Below are positions 16,202 through 25,420 of a stretch of DNA of 64,000 bases, piece after piece. The position numbers were made by a program, and so were the translations under genes. Positions within the stretch are counted from its first letter, which is position 1; every line of letters begins with the position of its first letter. Source of the stretch: Streptomyces sp. SirexAA-E (GTDB taxonomy: Bacteria; Actinomycetota; Actinomycetes; Streptomycetales; Streptomycetaceae); contig NC_015953.1 in NCBI RefSeq assembly GCF_000177195.2, positions 4,960,001-5,024,000 on the forward strand. The letters run 5' to 3'. The notes beneath the pieces are model-generated. The model worked only from the letters and a program-made list of their open reading frames with translations. It did not search any database and was not told the DNA's origin.

Positions 16202-17059
16202 TCAGAGCACCTTTCCGGTCGGCTCGGCGTCACGCGGGTCGTCCTTGGCCGGTGGGCGGCGCAGCAGGGCGATCGATCCGGAGACCGTGGTCGCCCTGAG
16301 CGTGCCCGTACCGGCGCCGAGCTTCCCGGTAATCTTCTTCGCCCCCCACTGGCCGCCCACCCGCAGGTCCTCGAAGGCGTTGCTGACCTCGCCGGTCGCG
16401 GTGTTCGCCTCCACCTTGGCGTCCGCCGGGTGCGGCAGCCGTATGGCGATCTCGCCGGAGACCGTGGTCAGCCTGATGTCCGTCGGCTCGGCGGAGGTGT
16501 CGAGGTCCAGCACCATGTCACCACTGACGGACTCCGCCCGCACCGACGTGCCGGCCCCCTCGACGACCGTCAGGTCGCCGGACACCGAATGGAAGCGGAG
16601 GTCACCGGTCACGGCCTGGGCCTCCAGGCTCCCCGAGACGGTCTCCGCGCGGACCTTGCCGGAGAGCCCCACCAGGGTCGTGTCACCACCGACCCCGCGC
16701 ACCTCCGTGCGCCCGTGGATGCCCGAGACGACCGCGCTCGCGCCGACCACCCCGACCTCCACCCCCGAACCGGCCGGTACGGCGAGCGAGACGACCGCCC
16801 GCCGGCGCGGACTCCGGCGGTCGAGCCAGCTCAGGAACCCCTTCCACGGCAGATCCTCGTACGCGACGGTCAGGGTCGAGCCCCGCCGCGTGACGATCAG
16901 GGGTGGGCCCTCGATCTCGGACACCTCCAGTCGCGCCGTCGGCTCCGTCGTGCCGACGACGTTGACCGTGCCGTCGACGACGCGCACGCGCAGCGCCGTC
17001 ACGGGGTCGTCGAAGGTGAGCTTCTGCGGTTCGGCGACGGTCCACGTCGAATCAGGCAT
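16202..17059 (-). CDS. DUF4097 beta-repeat protein
   Basis: The 285-residue product starts at ATG 17059, preceded by GGGAGGTCAG; an upstream in-frame ATG at 17095 has no ribosome site. From residue 120 on it contains repeated strand units with the pattern VSG(S/D)L (TVSGSLEAQAVTGDLRFHSV, SVSGDLTVVEGAGT), the DUF4097 right-handed beta-helix type. There is no signal peptide or membrane helix, so it is probably cytosolic. It is co-transcribed with the PadR gene. The role is unknown; DUF4097 proteins with PadR partners are often linked to envelope stress. Confidence 0.85.
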   Translation of the reverse strand: MPDSTWTVAEPQKLTFDDPVTALRVRVVDGTVNVVGTTEPTARLEVSEIEGPPLIVTRRGSTLTVAYEDLPWKGFLSWLDRRSPRRRAVVSLAVPAGSGVEVGVVGASAVVSGIHGRTEVRGVGGDTTLVGLSGKVRAETVSGSLEAQAVTGDLRFHSVSGDLTVVEGAGTSVRAESVSGDMVLDLDTSAEPTDIRLTTVSGEIAIRLPHPADAKVEANTATGEVSNAFEDLRVGGQWGAKKITGKLGAGTGTLRATTVSGSIALLRRPPAKDDPRDAEPTGKVL

Positions 17060-17091
17060 GGAACTGACCTCCCAAGGCACGGCGGCACGCA

Positions 17092-17124
17092 ACATATCGC
17101 GTCTCTTATGAACACGATATATCG
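17092..17124 (-). promoter_or_regulatory. Palindromic operator-like region upstream of the DUF4097-padR operon
   Basis: CGATATATCG (17115-17124) is a perfect 10-bp palindrome with partly matching flanks. A half-related copy, CATATCGCG, lies at 17093-17101, and ATATCGCG thus occurs twice. Both lie 32-65 bases before the start of the DUF4097 gene, where a promoter would be. This is a likely PadR autoregulatory site. Confidence 0.5.
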
Positions 17125-17222
17125 CGGTTGCTGCAAGTCAAGGGGCGGCTGGGCGGGTGTGGATGCCCGAGCCGCACGCCGAATCACCTCATACGCGGAC
17201 AAGGTGGCCTAGCGTGGAGAGC

Positions 17223-18107
17223 ATGACCGCTACCTCCGTGGGTGCCCTGCTGCTCTGCCGGGCCGACCCCGAGACCGTACGGCCGCCGGCTCACCTGCTG
17301 CAGGAGCGGATGCTGCTCCTGCCCGCCGGGGACGGCTGGAGCGTCCTCGTCCCCGAGGGGAAGCCCTGGCGGGACGGTCCGGCCGACGGCCGGGGCACCG
17401 GCTCCGACACCGGCGACGGCGGCGGAGCCGAACCCGTCGACCGGGTCATGGGCGGCTGGGCCACCGCACTCGCGGTGGGCTCCAGCTGGCCCGTCCTCGC
17501 GCTGTGGTGGGACGGCGACCGGTCCGGCTACACGCTCGCCGCAGGCTTCCGCCGCCCGGTCGGCTACGTCTGGCTGGCCGACGGCACCCCGGCCGGAGAG
17601 GACGAGGCCATGCGGACCTTCGCGGCCCGACTGGGCCTCGACCCGGTGCTGGACGTCCAGGAGCTGGAGGCCCTCACCCGCCAGGACCCGGAGACCGACG
17701 CCGACGCCCGGCTCCGTGGCCTGCTCGCCGTGCTCACCCGTACCGGGGTGGCCCTGCCGCCCGGACTCGCGCCGGGGGAACCGGCCGACCGGCTGCGCAC
17801 CGCCGCCGATGTCCACCCGCAGGTGGAGCGGATCGAGTGGGCCGGCTGGCGTGACACCGTGCAGGCCGAGCTCGACGCCGTCGAGAGCACCGGCCTCGGC
17901 CCGTGGATGCGCGGCCCGCGCGCCCGCGCCGTCGCGACCGCACAGGTCGCCGCGGGCCTCCCGCTCACCCTGTGGGGAGCCCGCAGACGCAGCGGGGGAT
18001 GGATCACGGCCGGGCTGGTCCTGCTGGCCCAAGGGGCCCTGGGGCTCGCCTACGACCGGTTCAGGGCCGAGGCGCGACGAGACGCACGGGGCGGCCCGAC
18101 GTGGTGA
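17223..18107 (+). CDS. Unknown protein with C-terminal membrane segment
   Basis: The 294-residue protein starts at ATG 17223 (GGAGAG just upstream); an earlier in-frame start would run through the operator region. The N-terminal half is a globular domain (LLLCRADPETVRPPAHLLQERMLLLPAGDGWSVLVPEG) with an acidic Gly/Asp-rich insertion near residues 55-75. The last 50 residues include a hydrophobic stretch (GWITAGLVLLAQGALGLAYDRF), probably one membrane helix. I do not recognise the family; it looks like a conserved streptomycete hypothetical. It is convergent with, and exactly abuts, the DUF6104 gene. Confidence 0.65.
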   Translation: MTATSVGALLLCRADPETVRPPAHLLQERMLLLPAGDGWSVLVPEGKPWRDGPADGRGTGSDTGDGGGAEPVDRVMGGWATALAVGSSWPVLALWWDGDRSGYTLAAGFRRPVGYVWLADGTPAGEDEAMRTFAARLGLDPVLDVQELEALTRQDPETDADARLRGLLAVLTRTGVALPPGLAPGEPADRLRTAADVHPQVERIEWAGWRDTVQAELDAVESTGLGPWMRGPRARAVATAQVAAGLPLTLWGARRRSGGWITAGLVLLAQGALGLAYDRFRAEARRDARGGPTW

Positions 18108-18287
18108 CTACTCGTCCTCGTCGTCGTCCAGCCGGGCGAGCCAGGTCGCGAGGCGCTCGACGGGGACCTCGAAGTCGGGGTTGAGATCGACGAACGTCCG
18201 CAGCTGCTCGGCGAGCCACTCGAAGGTGACCTCCTCCTCGCCGCGCCGCTTCTCCAGTTCCTCGATGCCACGGTCCGTGAAGTACAT
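18108..18287 (-). CDS. Small acidic DUF6104-type protein
   Basis: The 59-residue protein begins MYFTDRGIEELEKRRGEEEV and ends in an acidic tail (LARLDDDEDE). The sequence matches what I remember as DUF6104, a small conserved streptomycete family. The ATG at 18287 is chosen over an upstream in-frame ATG (18311) because the family starts at MYFTDRG. No clear ribosome site precedes it, so the mRNA may be leaderless. Its TAG stop directly abuts the TGA of the convergent neighbour. Function unknown. Confidence 0.75.
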   Translation of the reverse strand: MYFTDRGIEELEKRRGEEEVTFEWLAEQLRTFVDLNPDFEVPVERLATWLARLDDDEDE

Positions 18288-18318
18288 GGCACCAGGATAA
18301 CGAGGCCGCACAGGCCGA

Positions 18319-18353
18319 AGGCCCGGCCCGCGAACATCTCGCGGACCGGGCCT
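18319..18353 (-). terminator. Terminator of sucA
   Basis: A 15-bp inverted repeat with one mismatch (18319-18333 with 18339-18353) and 5-base loop lies 20 bases past the sucA stop in the direction of transcription. Confidence 0.7.
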
Positions 18354-18373
18354 CCCTCACGTACGGCAGCCGG

Positions 18374-21300
18374 TCAGGCCTCGAAGACCTCGTCGATCAG
18401 CTGGGTCTGCTCGGCCTGGTGGCGCTTGGCCGAGCCGACCGCCGGGGACGACCCGTGCGGACGCGAGATGCGGCGCAGACGCTCGCCGTGCGGCACGTCG
18501 GCACCCACGGCCAGGTCCAGGTGGTCGATCAGGTTGAGCGCGATGAACGGCCACGCACCCTGGTTGGCCGGCTCCTCCTGGGCCCAGAGGTACTTCTCCG
18601 CGTTCGGGTACTTGGCGATCTCGGCCTGGATCTCCGCACCCGGCAGCGGGTACAGGCGCTCCAGACGGATGATCGCCGTCTCCGTGTCGCCGCGCTTCAC
18701 ACGCTCGGCGTCCAGGTCGTAGAAGAGCTTGCCGGCGCAGAAGACGACCTTGCGGACGGCTTCCGCCTCGACCGAGTCGTCGCCGATGACCGGACGGAAC
18801 CCGCCCGTGGTGAACTCCTCCACCTTCGACGCCGCGGCCTTGAGGCGCAGCATCGACTTCGGCGTGAAGACGATCAGCGGCTTGTGGTGCGGGTTGTGCA
18901 CCTGCCACCGCAGGAGGTGGAAGTAGTTCGACGGCAGGGTGGGCATCGCGACCGTCATGTTGTCCTGCGCGCACATCTGCAGGAAACGCTCCGGGCGGGC
19001 GGACGAGTGGTCCGGCCCCTGGCCCTCGTAGCCGTGCGGCAGCAGCAGGGTGACGCCGGACGTCTGGCCCCACTTCTGCTCGGCCGAGGAGATGAACTCG
19101 TCCACGACGGTCTGGGCGCCGTTGACGAAGTCACCGAACTGGGCCTCCCAGATCACCAGCGACTCCGGGCGGGCCAGCGAGTAGCCGTACTCGAAGCCCA
19201 TCGCCGCGTACTCGCTGAGCAGCGAGTCGTAGACGTTGTAACGGGCCTGGTCCTCGGAGAGGTAGAGCAGCGGGGTGTAGTCCTCGCCGGTCTTCTGGTC
19301 GACGAGCACGGCGTGACGCTGCCCGAACGTGCCGCGGCGGGTGTCCTGGCCGGCGAGCCGGACCGGGGTGCCCTCCATCAGCAGCGAACCGATGGCCAGG
19401 GTCTCGCCCATGCCCCAGTCGATCGTGCCGTTCTCCACCGAGGAGGCGCGGCGCTGCATCTGCGGCAGCAGACGCGGGTGCACGGTCACCGTGTCGGGGA
19501 TGTTCACCTGGGACTCGGCGATCAGCTTGACGACCTCCGAGGACACCGCGGTGTTCACGGCGACGGGGAACTCGGCCTGCACGTCCGGGACATGCGGCTG
19601 GGACGGCGCCGAGGTGGCCTCGCGGACCTCCGCGAAGACCTTCTCCAGCTGGCCCTGGAAGTCCTGGAGCGCCTGCTCGGCCTCTTCCAGCGTGATGTCG
19701 CCGCGACCGATGAGGGACTCGGTGTAGAGCTTGCGCACCGAGCGCTTCTTGTCGATCAGGGTGTACATCTGCGGGTTGGTGAACTCCGGGTTGTCGCCCT
19801 CGTTGTGACCGCGGCGGCGGTAGCAGATGAGGTCGATCACGACATCCTTGTTGAACGTCTGCCGGTACTCGAAGGCGAGGCGCGCGACCCGCACCACGGC
19901 CTCCGGGTCGTCGCCGTTGACGTGGATGATCGGCGCCTCGATCATGCGCGCCACGTCGGTGGCGTACATCGAGGAGCGCGAGGACTCCGGTGCGGCGGTG
20001 AAGCCGACCTGGTTGTTGATCACCACGTGCACGGTGCCGCCGGTGCGGTAACCGCGCAGCTGCGACATGTTGAGCGTCTCCGCGACGACACCCTGGCCCG
20101 CGAAGGCCGCGTCGCCGTGGAGCGCGACGGGCAGGACCGTGAAGTCCGTACCGCCCTTGTTGATGATGTCCTGCTTGGCGCGGGCGATGCCCTCCAGGAC
20201 CGGGTCGACCGCCTCCAGGTGCGAGGGGTTGGCGGCCAGCGAGACCTTGATCTGCTCGCCGTCCAGACCGGTGAAGGTGCCCTCGGCGCCCAGGTGGTAC
20301 TTGACGTCGCCGGAGCCGTGCATCGACCGCGGGTCGAGGTTGCCCTCGAACTCCCGGAAGATCTGCGCGTACGACTTGCCGACGATGTTCGCCAGGACGT
20401 TCAGACGGCCGCGGTGGGCCATGCCGATGACGACCTCGTCCAGGCGCGCCTCCGCCGCGGAGTCGATGACCGCGTCGAGCAGCGGGATGACGGACTCGCC
20501 GCCCTCCAGCGAGAACCGCTTCTGACCGACGTACTTGGTCTGCAGGAACGTCTCGAACGCCTCGGCGGCGTTGAGGCGGCGCAGGATCCGCAGCTGCTCC
20601 TCACGCTCCGGGGCCGGGCGCGGACGCTCCACCCGGTCCTGGATCCACTTGCGCTCCTTCGGGTCCTGGATGTGCATGAACTCGATGCCGGTGGTGCGGC
20701 AGTACGACTCACGCAGGACGCCGAGGATGTCGCGGAGCTTCATCATCGTCTTGCCGGCGAAGCCGCCGACCGCGAAGTCCCGCTCCAGGTCCCACAGGGT
20801 GAGGCCGTGCTCGGTGATGTCCAGGTCGGGGTGCTTGCGCTGGCGGTACTCCAGCGGGTCGGTGTCGGCCATGACGTGGCCCCGGACCCGGTAGGAGTGG
20901 ATCAGCTCGAAGACCCGCGCGGCCTTGGTGACGTCGTCGTCGTGCGAGGCGTCGATGTCCTTGAGCCAGCGGACCGGCTCGTAGGGGATGCGCAGCGCCT
21001 TGAAGATCTCGTCGTAGAAGTCGTTCTCGCCGAGCAGGAGCTGGGCCAGGACGCGGAGGAACTCGCCGGACGCCGCACCCTGGATGACCCGGTGGTCGTA
21101 CGTCGAGGTCAGCGTCATGACCTTGGAGATGCCCAGCTTGTTCAGGGTGTCCTGCGAGGTGCCCTGGAACTCGGCCGGGTAGTCCATCGCGCCGACGCCC
21201 ATGATGAGGCCCTGTCCGGGCATCAGGCGGGGCACCGAGTGCACGGTGCCGATGCCGCCGGGGTTGGTCAGCGAGGCGGTGACACCGGTGAAGTCGTCCA

Positions 21301-22216
21301 TGCCGAGCTTGCCGACACGGGCGCGGCGGACGATGTCCTCGTACGCCTGCCAGAACTCGAAGAAGTTGAGCGTCTCGGCCTTCTTGATGGCCGCGACGAC
21401 CAGCTGGCGGTCGCCGTTCGGCTTCACCAGGTCGATGGCGAGGCCGAGGTTGACGTGCTCCGGCTTGACCAGGGTCGGCTTGCCGTCCTTGACCGCGAAG
21501 GAGTGGTTCATCGACGGCATGGCCTTGAGGGCCTGCACCATCGCGTACCCGATGAGGTGCGTGAAGGAGATCTTCCCGCCGCGGGCGCGCTTGAGGTGGT
21601 TGTTGATGACGATGCGGTTGTCGAACAGCAGCTTCACCGGGACCGCGCGGACGGACGTGGCCGTCGGCAGCTCCAGCGAGGCGTTCATGTTCTTCGCGAC
21701 GGCGGCCGAGGGGCCGCGCAGCGTCACGTACTCGGGGCCGGCCGGGGCCTCGGTCGCGTCGTCGGCCTTCTTCTCGGCGGCCGGAGCCGCCTTCGCCGGG
21801 GCCGCCTTGGCGGGGGCGGCCTTCGCCGGAGCGGCCTGCGCGGCGGCGGGCTTCGCGGGTGCGGCCGCCGGGGCTGCCTTCGCCGGGGAGGCGGGGGCGG
21901 ACGAGGGGGCCGCGGCCTTGGCCGGAGCGGGCGCGGCGGCCGGGGTGTTGTTCGCGGTGCCCGCGGCCGGAGCCGGGGTCACCGCGGCACCCGCCGTCGC
22001 GGGAACGGGCTTGTCCGCCGTGCCGGACGTGCCCGGCTTGTAGTCGGCGAAGAAGTCCCACCAGGCGCGGTCGACCGAACTGGGATCCTGGAGGTACTGC
22101 TGGTAGATCTCGTCGACGAGCCACTCATTGGCACCGAAAGCGGCCGCCGGGTTGGACCCGGAGCCCGCTTCTTGATCGGTCGAGATACTCGAGTTACTGG
22201 GGGACTGAGACGACAC
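18374..22216 (-). CDS. sucA: Multifunctional 2-oxoglutarate dehydrogenase E1 / decarboxylase
   Basis: This 1280-residue protein is the actinobacterial fused form (Kgd). GTG 22216 is chosen because the product then begins VSSQSPSNSS, the usual start of the family; the frame itself extends to a TTG at 22267. The N-terminal helix (EWLVDEIYQQYLQDPSSVDRAWWDFF) is followed by an Ala/Pro/Lys-rich linker (residues 75-150). An E2-like acyltransferase domain runs to about 390 (YDHRVIQGA near 373). The thiamine-diphosphate E1 domain follows (GMAHRGRLNVLANIVGK near 600, GDAAFAGQGVVAETLNM near 700). It decarboxylates 2-oxoglutarate in the TCA cycle. Confidence 0.95.
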   Translation of the reverse strand: MSSQSPSNSSISTDQEAGSGSNPAAAFGANEWLVDEIYQQYLQDPSSVDRAWWDFFADYKPGTSGTADKPVPATAGAAVTPAPAAGTANNTPAAAPAPAKAAAPSSAPASPAKAAPAAAPAKPAAAQAAPAKAAPAKAAPAKAAPAAEKKADDATEAPAGPEYVTLRGPSAAVAKNMNASLELPTATSVRAVPVKLLFDNRIVINNHLKRARGGKISFTHLIGYAMVQALKAMPSMNHSFAVKDGKPTLVKPEHVNLGLAIDLVKPNGDRQLVVAAIKKAETLNFFEFWQAYEDIVRRARVGKLGMDDFTGVTASLTNPGGIGTVHSVPRLMPGQGLIMGVGAMDYPAEFQGTSQDTLNKLGISKVMTLTSTYDHRVIQGAASGEFLRVLAQLLLGENDFYDEIFKALRIPYEPVRWLKDIDASHDDDVTKAARVFELIHSYRVRGHVMADTDPLEYRQRKHPDLDITEHGLTLWDLERDFAVGGFAGKTMMKLRDILGVLRESYCRTTGIEFMHIQDPKERKWIQDRVERPRPAPEREEQLRILRRLNAAEAFETFLQTKYVGQKRFSLEGGESVIPLLDAVIDSAAEARLDEVVIGMAHRGRLNVLANIVGKSYAQIFREFEGNLDPRSMHGSGDVKYHLGAEGTFTGLDGEQIKVSLAANPSHLEAVDPVLEGIARAKQDIINKGGTDFTVLPVALHGDAAFAGQGVVAETLNMSQLRGYRTGGTVHVVINNQVGFTAAPESSRSSMYATDVARMIEAPIIHVNGDDPEAVVRVARLAFEYRQTFNKDVVIDLICYRRRGHNEGDNPEFTNPQMYTLIDKKRSVRKLYTESLIGRGDITLEEAEQALQDFQGQLEKVFAEVREATSAPSQPHVPDVQAEFPVAVNTAVSSEVVKLIAESQVNIPDTVTVHPRLLPQMQRRASSVENGTIDWGMGETLAIGSLLMEGTPVRLAGQDTRRGTFGQRHAVLVDQKTGEDYTPLLYLSEDQARYNVYDSLLSEYAAMGFEYGYSLARPESLVIWEAQFGDFVNGAQTVVDEFISSAEQKWGQTSGVTLLLPHGYEGQGPDHSSARPERFLQMCAQDNMTVAMPTLPSNYFHLLRWQVHNPHHKPLIVFTPKSMLRLKAAASKVEEFTTGGFRPVIGDDSVEAEAVRKVVFCAGKLFYDLDAERVKRGDTETAIIRLERLYPLPGAEIQAEIAKYPNAEKYLWAQEEPANQGAWPFIALNLIDHLDLAVGADVPHGERLRRISRPHGSSPAVGSAKRHQAEQTQLIDEVFEA

Positions 22217-22393
22217 GGCGGCAACCGCCCTCTTCCGCTTCACAAGGTGATGGACAGCGGAAATCAAGGCTACGCCCCCCGAGCCGTTACGTGCAGGCCG
22301 GGCCGGTCTTCGTCGTGCACATCACATCGGAAGCCGGGTTTCGGCGCATGAAATGGCGGGAAACAAGCGGGGTTCCGCTGCACTTCGGTACGC

Positions 22394-22412
22394 GGGGCCG
22401 GGGTTCGGCCCC
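22394..22412 (-). terminator. Probable terminator of the two-component operon
   Basis: A 7-bp GC stem (22394-22400 with 22406-22412) and 5-base loop lies about 60 bases past the kinase stop. A second, weaker stem lies at 22438-22458. Confidence 0.45.
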
Positions 22413-22473
22413 TTGGACCGTATCTCGTTCCTGGTCAGGAGGGAGAACCTGGCCCTCCGGATCGAACTCCGGG

Positions 22474-23550
22474 TCAACCGCGCAACTGTGGGTTCCCCGG
22501 AAGAGTGACCTGGATCCGGCAACCCCGGGCTGATTCGGCCACACCGATGCGGCCGCCGTGCAGATCGACGGCCCAGCGGGCGATCGCCAGGCCGAGCCCG
22601 GTACCGCCGTCGCTGCCGGGGCCCTGCGGGGACGGTGCCTGCCCCCGGTTGAAGCGCTCGAAGACCCGGTGGCGCTCGGCCTCCGGGATGCCCGGGCCCT
22701 CGTCGACGACCTCCAGCTCCAGCGACTCCGGATACCGCCCGCGCCGGGCGAGCACCGTGACCCGGCCGTGCGGCGGACTGTGCTTGACAGCGTTGTCGAT
22801 GAGGTTGGCGACCACCTGGTGCAGCCGCTCCGCGTCCGCGTGCGCCGTCAGCTCCGGCGGCGACACGTCCAGGTGGAGGTGGACGTCCGTACGGGAGTGG
22901 TTGCCGGAGCCGGAGGAGAGCCGGCGCTGCGAGGCCGCGAGGTTGGCCTCCTTCAGCACGCCCGACAGATACGGCCAGACCTCGAAGCGGCGCGCCTTGA
23001 GCGTCACCACGCCGTTGTCCAGCCGTGAGAGGTCCAGCAGCGTCTCCACCAGTCTGCCCAGGCGTTCCGTCTGCTTGAGGGCCGTGCGCATCGTCTCGGG
23101 GTCGGCGGCGGAGACCCCGTCCACCACGTTCTCCAGCACGGCTCTGAGCGCCGCGATGGGCGTGCGCAGCTCGTGAGAGACGTTGGCCACCAGCTCCTTG
23201 CGGTGCCGGTCCTCCGCCTCCAGGTCGTCCGCCATGCGGTTGATGGTCTGGGCGAGGTCCCCGAGCTCGTCGCGGCGCCCGGCGCCGCTCACCCGTCTGG
23301 TGTAGTCGCCGTGCGAGATCGACCGGGCCACGGCCCTCATCTCGTCCAGCGGCGCCGTCAGACCGTGCGCCACGAACTGGGTGATGAGCAGGGTCGCGAT
23401 CACCGAGAAGACCGTGATGAACCGGAACTCGGTCCGGGTGCGCAGGGCGACGATCAGCAGCCCGGTGGTGATGAACACCGAGACCACCACGAGCGTGCCG
23501 AGTTTCGCCTTGATCGAGAAGGGCCGCAGTCCCGAGCCGGGCCGGGTCAT
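22474..23550 (-). CDS. Sensor histidine kinase
   Basis: The kinase has 358 residues. Two close membrane helices (about 18-36 and 44-62) leave almost no extracellular loop, so it probably senses within the membrane or internally. A HAMP linker follows, then the phosphoacceptor His126 in ELVANVSHELRTPIAAL. The ATPase domain shows N-box HQVVANLIDNAVKHSP, G1 DEGPGIPEAE and G2 GGTGLGLAIARW. The ATG overlaps the stop of the response-regulator gene (ATGA). This pair sits beside sucA in Streptomyces; its signal is unknown. Confidence 0.92.
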   Translation of the reverse strand: MTRPGSGLRPFSIKAKLGTLVVVSVFITTGLLIVALRTRTEFRFITVFSVIATLLITQFVAHGLTAPLDEMRAVARSISHGDYTRRVSGAGRRDELGDLAQTINRMADDLEAEDRHRKELVANVSHELRTPIAALRAVLENVVDGVSAADPETMRTALKQTERLGRLVETLLDLSRLDNGVVTLKARRFEVWPYLSGVLKEANLAASQRRLSSGSGNHSRTDVHLHLDVSPPELTAHADAERLHQVVANLIDNAVKHSPPHGRVTVLARRGRYPESLELEVVDEGPGIPEAERHRVFERFNRGQAPSPQGPGSDGGTGLGLAIARWAVDLHGGRIGVAESARGCRIQVTLPGNPQLRG

Positions 23551-24284
23551 GGCGCGGGGGTCTCCAGGGCGTAGCCGACGCCGTGCACGGTACGGATCCG
23601 CTCGGCGCCGATCTTGCGGCGCAGAGCCTTGATGTGGCTGTCGACCGTGCGCGTCCCGGAGGCGTCCGCCCAGTCCCACACCTCGGCGAGCAGCTGCTCC
23701 CGGGAGAGCACCGCGCGGGGGGTGTTGGCCAGGCAGACCAGCAGGTCGAACTCGGTCGGTGTGAGATGGACGTCCTCGGCACGCACCCGGACCCGGCGCT
23801 GCGCGTGGTCGATCTCCAGCTCGCCCAGGCGCAGGATGCCGCTGCGCGGCGTCACCGCGGCCAGGGCGGCCCGCTCGACCCGGCGCAGCAGCACGTGCAC
23901 CCGCGCGGCCAGTTCACGCATGGAGAACGGCTTCGTCATGTAGTCGTCGGCGCCGACCCCGAGCCCGACCAGCATGTCGGTCTCGTCGTCCCGCGCGGTG
24001 AGCATCAGCACCGGAACCGGGCGCTGGGCCTGCACGCGCCGGCAGACCTCCAGACCGTCGAAGCCCGGCAGCATGATGTCGAGCACCATCAGGTCGGGCT
24101 GCCAGGACTCGGCCGCGTCCACGGCCGCCGGCCCGTCCAGTGCGGTCTGCACCAGAAAGCCCTCGGCCCGCAGACGGGCGGAGATGGCGTCGACGATCGT
24201 CGCGTCGTCCTCGACCACCAGAACCCGGCGCTGGGCACCGGGGGTGGCCGCGACGCCGTTGTGGGTGGTGTGTGTCTGTTCCAT
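23547..24284 (-). CDS. OmpR-family response regulator
   Basis: The regulator has 245 residues from ATG 24284; the 11-residue longer in-frame start at 24317 is less likely as no ribosome site precedes it. Residues 20-135 form the receiver domain, with phosphoacceptor Asp69 in LMVLDIMLPG and switch Lys in MTKPFSMREL. Residues 150-243 form the winged helix (LTPTEFDLLVCLANTPRAVLSREQLLAEVW, VDSHIKALRRKIG). It pairs with the downstream kinase. Confidence 0.93.
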   Translation of the reverse strand: MEQTHTTHNGVAATPGAQRRVLVVEDDATIVDAISARLRAEGFLVQTALDGPAAVDAAESWQPDLMVLDIMLPGFDGLEVCRRVQAQRPVPVLMLTARDDETDMLVGLGVGADDYMTKPFSMRELAARVHVLLRRVERAALAAVTPRSGILRLGELEIDHAQRRVRVRAEDVHLTPTEFDLLVCLANTPRAVLSREQLLAEVWDWADASGTRTVDSHIKALRRKIGAERIRTVHGVGYALETPAP

Positions 24285-24518
24285 CGCCCCGCCCCTGCCC
24301 GCTCTCGCGGAGGCCATTCCCCCGGAGACGCGGTTTTCGCTCGTGGATTTCGTGGGTCACAGCCCCTGTGCCGCTCAGCAGCGTAAGGGGCGAGGAGGGC
24401 TTCCGGCTACGCAGGGTGTTGTCCGGAGCCGGGGAGCGGTCCCGGTCGCGGAGGCGGACCGCCGGTCGCGGGGCGTCCGTCCCGTGGGGGGCGGGCGCCC
24501 CGTATACCGGGTGGGGGT

Positions 24519-25202
24519 TCAGCTCGCGCGCAGTGCGAGATGGACCACGTCGGGAACACCTCGGGCAACGGCTACTTCTTCGGTCCGTACCGCGTGGAAC
24601 CCGGCATTCCGCAGCGTTTCCTCGAACGCCTCGGAGGGCTGGGCGGACCACACGGCGAGCACTCCGCCGGGCGTCAGGCGCTCCCGGCAGGCCGCCAGAC
24701 CGGAGGGGGAATAGAGGGTTCCGTTGTCCTCGGTGACCGTCCAGTCGGGGCCGTTGTCGATGTCCAGGCACAGTGCGTCGTAACGCTCAGTGGTCGTGTG
24801 GAGGTAGGTCACGAGGTCCGTCCGGAGGATCTCGGTCCGCGGATCGGCGAGCGCCGCGCCGGAGATCCGGGCGAGCGGCCCCTCCAGATGCCAGTCGACG
24901 ATGGCCTGTTCCCGCTCGACGACGGCGATCCGTCCCCAGCGGGGCCCGGCCGCGGCCCGTACGAGCGAGAAACCGACGCCCAGCCCGCCGATGAGAACGG
25001 CCGGATCCGGACGCCCGTCGGGCAGGGCGTCCAGGGCCGCGTCGATCAGCAGCCGCTCGGAACGCCCGTCGGAGGTGTCCATGAGGAAGCACCCGTTGGC
25101 GATGATCTCGAAGTCGTCGCCGCGCTCCCGCAGCACGACCTCGCCGTACGGCCCCTCGCGCCGGTCGAGGGTGACGGGGGTGGGGATGTCCGTGGCGGTC
25201 AT
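24519..25202 (-). CDS. Spermidine-synthase-like methyltransferase-fold protein
   Basis: The 227-residue protein has the polyamine-synthase Rossmann core: VLIGGLGVGFSLVRAA (glycine loop, about residues 68-83), IAVVEREQAIVDWH, RTDLVTYLHTT and LCLDIDNGPDW, ending in GGVLAVWSAQPSEAFEETLRNAGF. The N-terminal tetramerisation strand part is short compared with true spermidine synthases, and the gatekeeping active-site Asp region is not obvious. It is better called spermidine-synthase-like. It lies divergent to lon. Confidence 0.78.
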   Translation of the reverse strand: MTATDIPTPVTLDRREGPYGEVVLRERGDDFEIIANGCFLMDTSDGRSERLLIDAALDALPDGRPDPAVLIGGLGVGFSLVRAAAGPRWGRIAVVEREQAIVDWHLEGPLARISGAALADPRTEILRTDLVTYLHTTTERYDALCLDIDNGPDWTVTEDNGTLYSPSGLAACRERLTPGGVLAVWSAQPSEAFEETLRNAGFHAVRTEEVAVARGVPDVVHLALRAS

Positions 25203-25373
25203 GGGCACTGTCTCCGGTCTCCGGTCGGCGGGCATGGCCCGCCCATCCTTCCCGCAACCCCCGCGCCGGGGCCAGCCGGTTACGGGTGGGGCCGCGGCCC
25301 CGTTCCGGCCGGGGGAATGGGGGTGCCGCCGTCGTTGCTGACCGGAGGGCGGGGGCGGGCTCGGAGAAGTGAT

Positions 25374-25387
25374 CGCTGAGAGCGAAC
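25374..25387 (-). promoter_or_regulatory. ClgR-type box upstream of lon
   Basis: On the minus strand the sequence reads GTTCGCTCTCAGCG, an exact match to the ClgR consensus GTTCGC-N5-GCG described for Streptomyces clp and lon promoters. It lies 75 bases before the lon start. ClgR activates ATP-dependent protease genes, so lon is a fitting target. Confidence 0.65.
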
Positions 25388-25420
25388 AGAGCCCGGGGAA
25401 CATTCGGCGGCTCACAAGCA

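Noticed and set aside
18419..22351. 1310-residue open frame on the plus strand opposite sucA
   Set aside because: Antisense shadow of a high-GC gene. The minus-strand product matches 2-oxoglutarate dehydrogenase motifs throughout; the plus product is low-complexity Arg/Leu/Val without domains.
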